Shown piece by piece: positions 31,701 through 44,000 of a stretch of DNA of 64,000 nt. Each line of letters begins with the position of its first letter. Positions within the stretch are counted from its first letter, which is position 1. The translations under genes and the position numbers were made by a program. The notes beneath the pieces are model-generated. The model was not told the origin of the DNA. It did not search any database and was given only the letters and a program-made list of their open reading frames with translations. This DNA is from Pelecanus crispus (Eukaryota; Chordata; Aves; Pelecaniformes; Pelecanidae). The stretch spans positions 10,257,897 through 10,321,896 of the forward strand of contig NC_134652.1 in the NCBI RefSeq assembly GCF_030463565.1. Reading direction: 5' to 3'.

Positions 31701-34080
31701 AGCCAAAAGCCAGAATGACAACCTTTTGAAAATACGGGCACAGTTCTGCTTCTGCCTCTGCAATGCAGAACTCATGCCTGCAGCAGAGGAGAAGGCTGCT
31801 GTGGGTGACTGTCGGTATTTCAGATGATAAGTTCTCTCACTCAGAAATTGTCTTCCTCAGCATTTGTACATGGCAAATGAGAGCTATGGCTGGCTAAGAG
31901 TTACAGTAATTCAGTCATTCGTATTTAATATGAATGCAGGCAGTTTGGGGAAGGGGCTTGCTCTATGTCCTGTCATTATCATTCCCTAAGTATCTGTGGC
32001 TGCCTCCTGGGGATAAGATACTGTTTAGATGAAAATTTGGCCTAAGCACAGGTACTGTAAGAGTCAGAACTGTCTGAGCATCAGCGCTGGGACTAGAGCC
32101 GTGGGGAGTCCTAGCTGAGTACAAAAAAATCCTTTTCACCTGCCTTTCAGGAAGAAATCTGCTAATCAGGTTCAATTTTCTTAAACTGATTTCAGTCCTG
32201 CTGAAAAAAAATATCTAGAATAAAAGGTGAAAATCGGCTGAAATTCTGCCAGGTCTGGTGGGACGCACTAAGCTGCACATGATTAAAGTCAGTGGGACTG
32301 CAGACAAAGCGTACGGCAAAGCAGAAGCATAAACCTTAGAAGGACTGGGGTCAGAGTACACTGGTATCTCTGCAGTTGCCTTTGAGTAACTAGAAAAGAA
32401 GAGCAAATAAGAAGCATTTGGGCACTGAAATGACTGTATACAGAGCAGCCAGGCTGTATGAACTTTGCCGCTCAGCTGCAGAACAGGAGTAGGAGTGGCA
32501 AAGAAGCATTGCTGAAAGCAAAGCTTAGACTTGGGCTGCATGGCAGTTAGCAAGTGAGTGTTGCGTGGCGCTGCTTTCTAAAAACGGACAATTTTTCCTT
32601 GTCTCTATTCCACACCTGGTTTTTTTTAATGTATTTTTAGCAATATGGAATGCACAGCATATCATGTGCAAAGCAATGGCTAAATTTTTGCCTTCAAAAT
32701 ATTATTTGGAGGTTAAAGCTGAGGCCACGAGTTCTCTCCACGGCCTACTCCAGTTTATGCTCTCACCTAAATAATATTTTTAAAAACATATGCTTTCACC
32801 TGACTCCTCCACTGCTTTAGAGGTGATGCTTAGGATATTAATGTTTAATTATCGGAAGCAGTATTATCTCTCCCAAAATAATGAAAATGCAAAGGTTTAT
32901 GGTTATGAGCTCTGAATGGTTTGCAGATTGATTTTCTCTAAAATCCCAGTGTTGTTTTTAAGGATCTGTAAAAAGGGTTCAAATGAGCATTTTCTAGGAC
33001 CCCAAAATACGCATTTGTGATTTTTGAAATTCCAATTACCTGGAAAGAATAAGGAGAAAAATAACTTGCTCTGAAATAACACTCCCAATCACATTTGTAA
33101 GTAAACTTATGCAGCACATTCTATTTTCAAAGTCGTCCAAGGTACGAACTGAAGAAATCATCGCTGGGTTTTATAGGTATAAAGCATATAGGCACGTGTA
33201 TACTTTTATAGGTATGTAAAAGTACATTAGCCAAAGTAAAGGAGCGATCTGATCTAACATCAGTTAGCCCTGCCATGAGCGGGGGATCGGACTAGATACG
33301 CTCCTGAGGTCCCTTCCAACCCAAATTATTCAATTATTTCAGCTGGCTTTTCTATTTTTACGTTTGAAAGTTCCTGCAGGAAAGATGCCATTACTTCCTT
33401 TACCTGATCTGCTATAGTAAATGCAACTGTTTCCACGTAACAGATTGTCCGCTAAGGTATTTTTTTCAATTTATTTTTTATTAAATAAAATGCCATTTAT
33501 GTAGTGCTCTGGATTCCAGAAAGCTTTGTGTTCCACAGGGAAATATGCTGCTCCCAGCACTGAAATGTGCTCCGTATTTTTGATGCCCAGCAAATTTTTC
33601 ACTTTTTTTTTCAATCCTGTCAGAATAAGGAGTGAAGTACCAGCAGGCGTTAACCGAAGCCAGACTCTGTTTATTGGCATCACTGGATTTACTCTTACGT
33701 GGCATGCAGGTGCAGAGGCTTTTGACGTCGCGTGTAGGGGCTGGTTCTGGAAAACGAGATGCTGTTTCCTTAGGGAAGAAGCGACTCTGTTAGTCATTAC
33801 TTGCACACCGACCTTGCAAAAAGGGGAGGAGGTATCTATGTGACCATCTCGCTAAAAACTGTTGGGGTGCAGAAGTCCTCCTGCGTGGCAGCTTCTCGGG
33901 GCCACGGTCTGGTGGCACCTGAGATGCCTGAGGCGAGATCCTCGCCCAGAAGGGCTGTACTGTATGCTTGACGAGGAGGAAAAGACCCAGCCTCCTGACT
34001 GAAATATTTATACACATGCTCTTAAATTAGCTAATGTGTGAAATTCAGCAGCTTGGGCTCCTGGAGCTGTTAGCACCTTC
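28761..34080. other. Intergenic spacer between the two divergent promoters
   Basis: About 5.3 kb without a supported gene. Open frames here are short and show no family resemblance. The only recognised element is a CR1 tail near 33.3 kb. A 12-base motif, CGCAACTCGGGC, occurs twice (near 29110 and 29184). Confidence 0.7.
33258..33340 (+). mobile_element. CR1 LINE 3' fragment
   Basis: GGGGGATCGGACTAGATACG followed by CTCCTGAGGTCCCTTCCAAC is a CR1 3' end, sense on the plus strand, with a degraded terminal repeat. Divergence from the younger copies suggests an old insertion. Confidence 0.85.
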
Positions 34081-34193
34081 AGCTCACGCCGCGCTTTGCT
34101 CCCTCCCATCTGCCGGCTGCTGGCAGCCGGGGCGGGAGCGCAGCGGCGGTAAAAGGGAGCGGGGGGCGAGGAGGCGTCCGGAAGGGTCACGCC

Positions 34194-34317
34194 GTGTCCC
34201 GGGGGTGTCCCGGCGGCTCCCGGCCGCTCCCGGGGATGTCCCGGCGGCTCCCGGGGGTGTCCCGGCCCCTCTCGGCGGTGTCTCGGCGGTGTCCCGGCGG
34301 TGTCCCGGCCGCTCCGG
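34194..34317 (+). repeat. GC-rich minisatellite in CCDC186 promoter
   Basis: Irregular tandem copies of a short unit approximating GTGTCCCGGCGGCTCCCGG, varying in spacing and length. It starts near GTGTCCCGGGGG and decays near GGCCGCTCCGGG. Confidence 0.85.
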
Positions 34318-34557
34318 GCCCGGCCGCCCTCGCTGTGAAGGCGTCGGGGGGATGTGCTCGGCAGAGCCGGCAAGGGCGAGACCTGGAGAACGCCCGTGCC
34401 CGCCCGGGTGCCCGACGTTGGGAGCGGCAGCGCCGTCCCCGGCAGCCCGCGCCGTACCGGCAGCCCGCGGCGCCGCGCGCTGCCCGCGGCCCCGCCCACT
34501 GCGGGCAGGCCGCCCGGCCGGCCCCGCCCCCCGCGCCGGGCTGGAGCGCCGCCCGCC

Positions 34558-34569
34558 GCCGCCATCTTT
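34558..34569 (+). promoter_or_regulatory. YY1-type motif in CCDC186 CpG island
   Basis: GCCGCCATCTTT is a strong match to the YY1 consensus (AAGATGGCGGC on the other strand). It lies about 55 bases upstream of the upstream ORF start, so transcription probably begins close by. Confidence 0.6.
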
Positions 34570-34664
34570 GTTGATGTGTCAGCCGGCCGGGGCGGCCGCG
34601 GTGCGGGGCTGGGCCGCCGCCATGGGGGAGCTGCCGCCCTCCCCGCCGGCCTCGTAGCGAGCGG
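34570..34664 (+). other. CCDC186: Candidate CCDC186 non-coding first exon (start approximate)
   Basis: Defined by the donor GCGG|GTGAGG at 34665 and the YY1-type site just upstream. The first coding exon has an acceptor 14 bases before its ATG, so at least one upstream 5' UTR exon must exist. This is the most promising place for it. Confidence 0.4.
34622..34657 (+). CDS. Upstream ORF in inferred CCDC186 5' UTR
   Basis: An 11-codon frame (MGELPPSPPAS, stop TAG at 34655-34657) starts in GCCGCCGCCATGG, an almost perfect Kozak context. It ends just before a plausible donor, CGG|GTGAGG (GT at 34665). If transcribed, it should be translated and reduce initiation at the main start. The peptide itself is not recognised. 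Confidence 0.4.
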   Translation: MGELPPSPPAS

Positions 34665-35070
34665 GTGAGGGGCCACGCCGCGGGGCGGGCGGGGGGGGCG
34701 GCGGCGGCTGCCGCCGGGTTCCCTGAGCGGGCGGCGCGGGGGCAGCCGCGGCCGAGGGGCCGGGGCGAGGCGGGGAGGCTCGGCGCTGCCCGGGGAGGGG
34801 GCGGCGGTGCCGGCGGGCCGCTTCGGCCGCCTCCCGCGGCGTGCCGGCGTCAGCGGGCGATGAACCCCGGGGACGGGGCGGGGGACGTGGCCGCGGCGGC
34901 CGCGCAGGGAGCGGAGGGAGGCTTCCCCCGGCTGCCGCGGCGGCCGCTGCGAGGGGGCTGCGTGTGCGGGGGGGTCGGCACTTGGCTGGCAGCGGTGGCG
35001 CCAGGCCTGTGGGTGAGGCTCGGGCCCGCGGGAGCATTGGGGCGAGGTGACAGGAGGGCCGGGGGGTGAA

Positions 35071-38000
35071 GTCCTGCCTCAGCAGCGCCTTCGGAGCCAG
35101 GACCTCCCGAGCGGGTAGCTCTGGCTGCTCTGCTGGCTCGTGGTCTCTTTGTTTCTTGACAGCTTTCTTCACGTTATTAATTAGCTCGTCCTGTTTCGTT
35201 GGTTGTGTGTTGATTTCACTGTATGGTTAAATAATGAGATGACAAAACCCAGCAACAGTTACACTAGCATGGTTATTTTTCAGACCCGGCTGCGGTGTTG
35301 CGGTAGCGTACGCGTCCTTGTTTTTGCAGATGGTATTCGCAAAAGCTGCTTGCCCTTCTAGGCTTGAAAGCAGGAAGCTTTACTGCAACTTCGGTGAGAT
35401 GATTATGATGTAGGCTTGCGGATTTTGGCTCTTGTCCTGGAAAATAGTCTGCACAGGTGAGTCTGAAACGTGTATACTTCCACTGAGACTCTGTGCAGAC
35501 CAGGAGAGGATCTCTTGCAGAATTGAAATCTGTGTGTGAGATTAGAAATATGGTAGTCTGGCTTTATTGTTGGTTTGCTTTATCTTCTTGTAAAGCTGCT
35601 TTTCAGAAGATAAAATGTTGCCAGCAGAATACACTAAAAAAACACGTCACCAGTGTCCCAGTATGTTTTGTTGTATAAGAAAATTGTTGAAACAGCAATG
35701 AGCCACGGCTGCATTTTTATATTAACAAGGAAATGTAATGACTGGCTGCTGTGAATGCTTATGTTGCCATTGACTTTAGGAGGAGATGGTTAAGTTCTAG
35801 AAGTATGAGAAACCGAAAGTCTGAAGATGTTTCAAGAGATTGTCAATTTGAAATGTCATCCACTTTATGGGGGGAAAAAAAAAGTAAACTTGTTCTGTAT
35901 GTTTGAGTCTTTCTCGTCTTTTTCTGAAATTCTTCAATCATCCCTTCTTGACTTGGCTATAAACCAGTATTTTCTATTGTCTTTTAAGATTTGATTTGAG
36001 GTTGTTGACAGATGTTTGTTGGTATTGTGAGGCTCGCTATTTCAAAGTGTTGAGAAAAGGACTGAAGAACCAAATATAGAGAGTGTTTTTTTGGTCCTAA
36101 TTAGCAGGTACATTGCTTATCGCTACGCAAGCCTAATATTGAATTTCCTGAAGCTGGCTTTTAAAGAGCTATGGAAAAAAGCAAGTGTTTTTCTGGATTT
36201 AGTAGTGTTATTAGGCAGGAGAAGTACGTTAAATCAGTAGTCTGCAACTTTTGTTAACGTGTGGGCTCCAGTAGGTACTTAGTTCTCGGTTGGCTTGTTC
36301 TGAACTTATTTTCCTGTTGCCAAAAACAATATTGGAAAGCCTTTTGGATAATTCTTATCTTCAAGTCATAGACCAAGACCCTGTTGCCTGAAATTGAGGG
36401 TGGGGAAAAAAAAAAATCTCATCAGAAACAAATTGGTGTCAGAAGAAGATGTTCATGACCCTAATTTCAAGAAATACACGGAATACTGATTTTTTTTTTC
36501 ATGTAATAATATTGTATATAATACTACCTCTTATATTAATTAGCAGAAGTCAGTCTTCTGTAGAGCTTACAGTTGACTCATTCAGATCCTTTAAGGACTG
36601 AGCTTTTTTGCTTGTTTGTTTCCAGGGATACTGGAGAAACTCTGTAGGAAAATCAGGTTTGAAAACAGTAGAGCCTTACCATCCTCATGAATGGTGTTTT
36701 TCAGTAAGCAGTGGTCATGCAGACAGTAATGCCATGGTTGGAATTTTACAACCCTGTTGCGTCTTTTGGAAACAGCATTTGAAAACAGCCATTGATAGCA
36801 AATATGCTGGCGTCTTCAATGCCAAGTATGCTAAGACCCATATCTTACCAATACCATGACACTACAGTTTTGTAAGAAGGTCTGCCAGTGCTCTAACTTT
36901 TATAGTGTGAACGAGAATTATGACTCAGTTATAGGTGGAGAAGACCCGTCATAGAATGTATGCTTTGTCCAAGTTGTGAACTCGGTCATAAATTTGATTT
37001 CTTCCCCTCCCTTAAAACATTCTTCTTTGCACAGGTGATGTTATCAGCGTCAGAATATGAATGCAAACAGGGTAGCGGTGGTGACTAACTGGCTGGTACT
37101 AGCCTTGTTGTAAGCAGAGTTGAAGGCATGCCTTCACAATCCTGAAAGGTTACAGTAGTGCTGTTGCTGATACTGCATCGGATGCTGAGTGGTGTAGGTG
37201 AGACCGGTTTTCCTTACTTAGAATAGTAAGAGTTGTTCTGTGCTGAAGACATTCTGCTAATGGAAGATTACAAGTCTGTGCGTAAACCCTGAAGTATCCA
37301 AGTCTCATTTGAAGTTCGCAGTAAAAGGACGCTGTTGCTAGTATGCTGTTTTCCACTGAGACATGAGCTTCTAACCTTGGGACTAGTATGACAAAAAATA
37401 ACACACTCAAGGTGTACCCCATGACTTGTGTTGTGATGGGAGCAAATGCAGTCCCACTTGTTAAACCTTAACTGATGAACTTTATTTGGGAGTTGTGCTG
37501 TTACTTGGCTCCATATGTGGAGTTAATATGAGCATAATATTAACCACTTGCATGTGATTGGTAGAAAACCTAGTGATGCCTTGAAGGAATTCATACAATA
37601 TTGCTCAACTGTCTAACTTGTGACATAAGCAAAGAAAAGCAAAGATAAAGTTTGAGTAAACCTTGTCTTCTAAAGTACTTGACTCATGTTAAAAGAATTG
37701 ATAGTAATGCTGAGTTTTGTACCTTGGCACTGTATGCAGTCTGTGTTTACATAAAAGTCAGATTAAGAAAGAGAAAAATAATTGGCATTAAGGATTAAAC
37801 TGATAAAAGCCAGGAAATCCTGAGAGTACCCACTGTGTATATGCACCCTTCCACTCCCCTCCCTTCAAGCATGTGTGTCAAATCAAGTCTTTGTGTGAGC
37901 TGAATCAGGGAGCTGTGTCAAGTTCTGCCTGGGCTGGAGGACTCGGTGTCCCAGGACACAGCCAGCTCTACCGCTTGTGCTGTGAGTCACAGTTGTCCTG

Positions 38001-41000
38001 TCTAACTTTTCTGTGTAGATGGGACCACATTAAGTTACATCTTCGCTCTCAGCGATACTAGGTGACATCCCAATAATCTCTTCTCTAAATTAGAGTAGTA
38101 TCTTGTGTTCGGTCTTGGGCAAAAGTGAAGTAATGTTGAGACACCTAGTGTAGGTGGGACTCAAGTGTGTTTCTTTTGTTTCCTATATGTGTGATCTGTA
38201 AATATAGGAAGGCCATCAGTGTATGAGACCTCATGGCCACGCTGCATCTGTTTTGTATGGAATACAGGCAGTGGTGATCAACTTCATCTCTTCTTAAGCT
38301 GTTCTTTTTCTGACTCTTTCTTAGGTGTTGTGATGCTTTTCAATCCAGTTAATCTCCTTTTATTGTGTTTCATCACTTCTAAACTTGGGTGGCTTTGCTG
38401 CTCTGATTACCTTTATGCATGGAGATGTAACCAAATGTATTTCAAACAGTCCTTCTGGCTTCATGTTTATACATCTCACGCTAGATTATGTACAATATCT
38501 GGCTTTGTGGACCTTTCAATGTAGTCGAAATCTTTGATTTGTCTTTCTACATGGCTGGTATACAGTAGAGCTGCTTTTCATATCTTGTCATGTAGAACAG
38601 AACTTCTTCATCTAAATCCTCATTTCTTTAAAACTTCAGTTGAAAATAGAATTATCTCTAGGATTTGAGTTTCCCTCTTTTGCAGTGTTATCTGGTGGTG
38701 TAATGCTTAGTCTGGGAGAGCTATTTGTGATGGAGATCTTATGAAAGATGTCATGCAAAATACAGGTAAGTTGGGTATTAATTGGAAACAACAGGAAAGT
38801 TTGTTTTGCTAGTTGTTGTGATGAGCAGTAGATAGTAGTGGAGGATATTTTGCTTTAGAAAAAGAAAAAACCTCACCCAACAAGTGAAATAGAAAGGTGT
38901 GTTCAGTCTGTTCAGATTAGTTTAGGTGAAAGTAGTATTAGGATTACACTACAGCTAGCTGCTAACACAAACTGCAAGATTTCTCTTCCATTTTATTTTT
39001 AGCCTCACTGTCATGTAAAACTTTTAGCAAGCGTTCTGGTGCAATGACAGGTTGGCACTGACTTGGAAAAGCATTTTCGTTTGCTCAAATAATGATTATT
39101 GTCTAGTAAATACGTGAAAAGTTCTTGAAGAAATGCATCTTGGGTTTTACAATGAACAACACAACTATAAGAAGAAAACAGCGTTGTCATACCCCCAAAT
39201 CAATTATTTCCTTAGCAGTCTTGCTGGAATGTCATTGTATGTATGACAGCATGTAAGCCATCCTATGGCTTTGTCTGTTACCCAGGTGTAATAGGTTGTC
39301 TGTTGTCAACCTGAATTGAAATGAAGTTGGCAGTTCCTGTGATTCCAATGGTTGTCTGGTTGTTAATGGTTACTGTAATGTCTCTGTCTTAGGATAATCT
39401 GTTTAAAGATAATAGAAAGTACTTAATCTTAGATGAATCATAATAGAATAATATGTTTCTAATAGAATATTTTGTAGCATGATATTTAAAGGAGAGGAAT
39501 AGTCCTTTGTGGAACAAACTGTTCAGACAATTAAATTATGGTCTTCCTAATAAATGCTATGGCATTTGTGAAGCTTTTTTTTGCATGTAACTTCTTTAAG
39601 TCTTACTTCGGTTGCTGGTTGCTTCATATGTGTGGGACTTGTCAAGAAAACTAAAAATCATTATCCTTCTCTTCACTGTTCTTCAGCCAATAAATCTTAA
39701 TTAACGCTTTGAAATAAAGTCCATCTCCAGTGTTACACTGGATTATATTGCATCTCATGTTAACGCTTGAATTTGCAATTGAAGACTGGCTAAATCACTT
39801 GGACTTGGTCTTTTTGTTGCCCAGGAACCTGCAAGAGGGAAGTGGGTCTGTAACTGAACTGTTCAAATGGTGCTGATGCGCAGTTTTTGCTTTTGCTGGG
39901 GTTTTCTGATGAATATCAGAGCTTCATCGAGAAAAGCCTTTTGACTGTTGAAACTTCAGCAATGTGTCACTTCATTTCATAGATGCATGAGTTGAAAAGT
40001 AAGGCAATATAAAAAAAAATCTCTACCAGAGCGTTTAGTCTAGACTGCAGTGATTGGGGAAAGAGCCAATACATTATTGAAGTATAAATGATAAATGTAG
40101 TCTTGTTAAAGTTACATAGCAGCTGCTTACATGAAGATAGGTGCTTCTGAGTTGGTGTTCTGCTTGAGTGTAATGAATCAGTCTGAATTGGAATTTACAT
40201 GGGCTTAATATGAGTGAATAGGGGGCAGAGTTGTTTAAATGGTGGAGTACATACTGATTACGCATTTGCATGTACACTATAGTGTCATATTATTCCTTTT
40301 TAAAATAACAATTACTGTTGCATCACAATTTCCAAGGGATGAGTGTGAACCTGGTGTCTCAGGATAGATTTAGGACATTGCTGATCTTTCTTTATACGAG
40401 TTTTTGAAAATCATGTCAGAAAAAAGGCACGTTTTGAAACATACTGCTCAGTATTACTGAATTAGAATTCAGCCCTCAGTTGCATGCAAAGTAAATGCTA
40501 GATTCTGCCCTAGCAAAAAGAGCTGAAGTTCCAGCTCATCTCCAAGTTGCATATTTGCTACGGAAGGGCAGCTTCTAGTGCTCAGTGCTTTTCAGGTCAA
40601 GACACGGAACAGTGTAACGACATGCAATGGAAGTTTCATTTGTAGTTGAGTCCAGGAGAGCAGTGTATGGTGGTAGGTGTGGGTTGGCGTGTTGCTGAGA
40701 GCTTTAATTGGTAGTTCGAGGGCTGGAGTAATGGGAAAGGGTATTACAATGTGACTTGAGGTGTAAGTGTGAATCTTCAAAATAGCTGTAAATTGCATGC
40801 GACTTCCTCATGGAAAATCACATGACTGCATTTTAATTTACTATTGGGTGAGTCAGAAAAAAAAAAAAATCAGTGTTTTCTATGGCAGCTATAATTCCAT
40901 GAGGGTAATGATTTTAATTTTTCTAAAAAAGTCTATCTTCCAGACACCCGCCTCCCCCCCCCCCCCCCCCCCCCCAATTCTAGATTTAGCTGTTAGTTTG

Positions 41001-44000
41001 GATTTTTTTAGTAGCCTCTGTGTGTGTGTCTTGGTTTTTTAATTATTTTTATTACTGGACCAGCTTTGAAAGGTTACACAACTAAGTTGATAGTGTTTCT
41101 GCCTTCAGATATAACATATCCATGAACAAACCTCTTGATGTTTGGAGAGCTATTAGACAGCTAGAGTAATGAAAACAGAGGAAACAGTTTCTGGTATCTG
41201 TTTAGATCAGGTACAGTTTCAGGTGTTTCAGTGCTCACTTGGCTGTGTGGAGAATTGCAGGTGAACAAACAGGGCAGTTATCATGAAAGTATTACATTTC
41301 TAACTGGTTTAACTGGGGTATAGAATTTCCTGTTCATCTAGCACCTGGGTTATACAGAGAGAAAACTCACAACTTTCTAAATGTGTAGGCAAGCTGTATG
41401 TCAGCTTTCCTAAATTCAACTTTGCCAGAACTGGAATGATTCATAAGTGTCTGCATCTGGCACCTCCAGTATCAAAATAAAGCTATTCTTTCCTCACTTG
41501 CTTCTGCAACATTAGGATCTGCTAGGGGGAAAAAAAAAAAAAAATCTGTGTAAACCCATAGATCAAATGAGCATCTTTTGGTTGGAGAGGAGGATACAGA
41601 GGGGCAGAGATGTTTGTGAAATAAGTTGCAACCTGGTACAGAGAATAGTAACGCAGCACCTGGGATAGACAGCTGGTTATTTGAGTTATGTAGTGCTGCC
41701 CAAGTCTCCTGGCCTAGTACTAGGGAAAAGAAGTAGTGATTTGCTTTCTCTGGGCAGGTTGAGGATGTTAAGAGTAAACCCCTTTTCTAGCTATCTTCAT
41801 AAGCAGCTGGCTAAAGGACATGCATTATCCATTATCCCAGTAACTGACAGGGCAAGCTGCATGCTAAACATGAATTGCGTAGTGAAGGAGACAAATGAGG
41901 TTTAATTTACTCTAGTTTACTATGAGTTCAGAAACCAGAACCAATAAGGAAGGTTAGTGAGTATTACAGAGCATTTGGAGAGACTGCTGCTTGAAGGTGT
42001 TTGCTTAGATTTTTATGATGAGTTTCCAGTGGAGCTTATCTTGAGAAGGTGCCATCTTGAAAAGCAAAATAAAGAGTAACAGCAGCAATTTTATGAGTTA
42101 TTGATCCAGTGCAGTTTGAGAAAGAACCAGGAAATAAGGATCTCAAATTACAATGTAAAGAGAGTTACTCTGAAGCAATTTCAAGCGGCTTTTGTTTTCT
42201 AGGTAGGGGTTTTTTCCTGTAAACATGTGGACTTTGTTTCGAGGTATGCAGTGTTTCCCTAGCAAGTTTACAGCACAGACTACAATGGCAATGCAACTAT
42301 ATGAGCGCCGAGGTGGCATCCATGTATGAGTCGTAGGGACTTTTGGGACCTCAGGCTGCTTGTGTTGGTGTCACCAGATTTTTCTGTCACTTAGCTGCTT
42401 GCCTGGCCTGGTCATGGTACTTGGGACTTTGCTGACTGTTGGGGTCATCTGCCCATGAGCCATGGAGCACTTCCTCGCTCCTTTCCTTGTCCCCCACCTA
42501 CTCTGAAAAGCATTGTATCTGTATTGCAGCTTTGGGTCATTTTGAGACTTTAGTCTATTACTTAAAGGAAGCTTGAGTACTCTGCTGTGACAGATATGAA
42601 ATAGAAGGGGAAAAAGGATGGCTTTGTCAATTTACATTGTACTTCCTTCTATTTAAAAATGAGCTTGTTTCATATCCTATAAAACCTGCCTGGATGCTTT
42701 TTACATATCCAGAGGTGAAGAGCATACATGGTCTTAGCTGATGATGTGAGAACTGTGTTTTCACTCTTTTATGGATTGCATGTATACTTGTTGGGAGAGT
42801 AGATGATTCCCTCTTCATCAGTGACTCTGCTACAAGGTCTCTCTTAGGAGCACAGCTATGAGTGAAAATCATCTTCCCAAAGACCATGTAAAACCCTTTC
42901 TTGTTGAAAGGAACCGACATAACTGACTGCTACTGGCCATTATATTATGTAATGCATGGTTGAATATGCCTGGTGTCCAGTGAACTGCATTTACTCTATT
43001 AACTTCTTGTTATTGCTCCCCTTTCAGAAGGTTTTGTGCCTCAGAGTCACTTATCTCAGTGCTCTTCACTTTCTTTCAAAATCCACCCTGGTTTGAACAA
43101 GTTTTTGTATATGCACGCACCTCTGAAGCATTAGTCCTGCCTTCCCTTTTTTGCCCCTTTCTCTACAGTATGTTTAAGCTTTGTAGCTTAAATATATTTT
43201 TTCCTCTTACAGCAGTGATTTTTATTTCTTGGGACCTTGACCGTCAATCTGTTTGCTTATAGAATCACCCCGGGCACACACTTCTGTCATTCTTTAATCT
43301 GTTTGTTGTAAAAGAGCCCCATTGTGATAGTTACTAGGTGACAAGGTGCACGCTTTCTTTTTTTCCCTTGTTAGTGAATTTTTCTATGCAGCCACACCTC
43401 AGAAAATGCTTTCTATAGTTGTCATGTGATATGTTTCTTTAGATGTCACCTCACATGTATTTTGAAGTTCGCTGAAACAAAGTCATTTCCTCCTTCTTGA
43501 CTATTTACAACCTAAGTGTTGATAGCTTGGGTCAGGCTATCTATTTTATGAAATTAAATGCTAGCATTAATAGTGCATCTGCTTAGGAAAGCCCTTTGTA
43601 GTCGGGGATTTAAAAGAATCACATTTGTGCTCCATAAGAAGATTGAAAAGACAAGCAGTTCAAAATGGCATAATATTGAATTAAAATGTACCAGATTCTC
43701 AGTGCATGCCTGTAATAACAGAGCAGCAGGCTATAGCTGGGAAGGGTTCTGTTCCTAATTAGATCTGTGCAGACAGTAGGAAGCATATAGGGAATTGCTT
43801 TCATCATGAATTACCTTCTAGTGGCTGGGAATTAGCAGTACTGGAATAGGGGGGAAGAATTTCAACTGGTATAGTGGATAACCCGATGGACAGCCGAGGG
43901 ATGAGGGTGTCAACAGCTTCTTTAAAAAGTAAGAGTGTATGTACTTCTCAGCAGAGGAAAGAGGAGGATTGACTGTTAGAGAAAATGCTTTTCTGCATGC

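Larger units (their letters stand above)
34080..35070. promoter_or_regulatory. CpG island, inferred CCDC186 promoter
   Basis: About 1 kb of very GC- and CpG-rich sequence, with sharp edges. It contains a GC minisatellite, a YY1-type site at 34558-34569 and a short upstream ORF. It lies upstream of CCDC186 in the right orientation, separated from the first coding exon by a long intron. All long open frames across it on both strands are by-products of GC richness. Confidence 0.8.

Noticed and set aside
34008-35172. Several open frames of 100-222 codons on both strands
   Set aside because: All coincide with the CCDC186 CpG island and its minisatellite, overlap each other in several frames and resemble no protein family.
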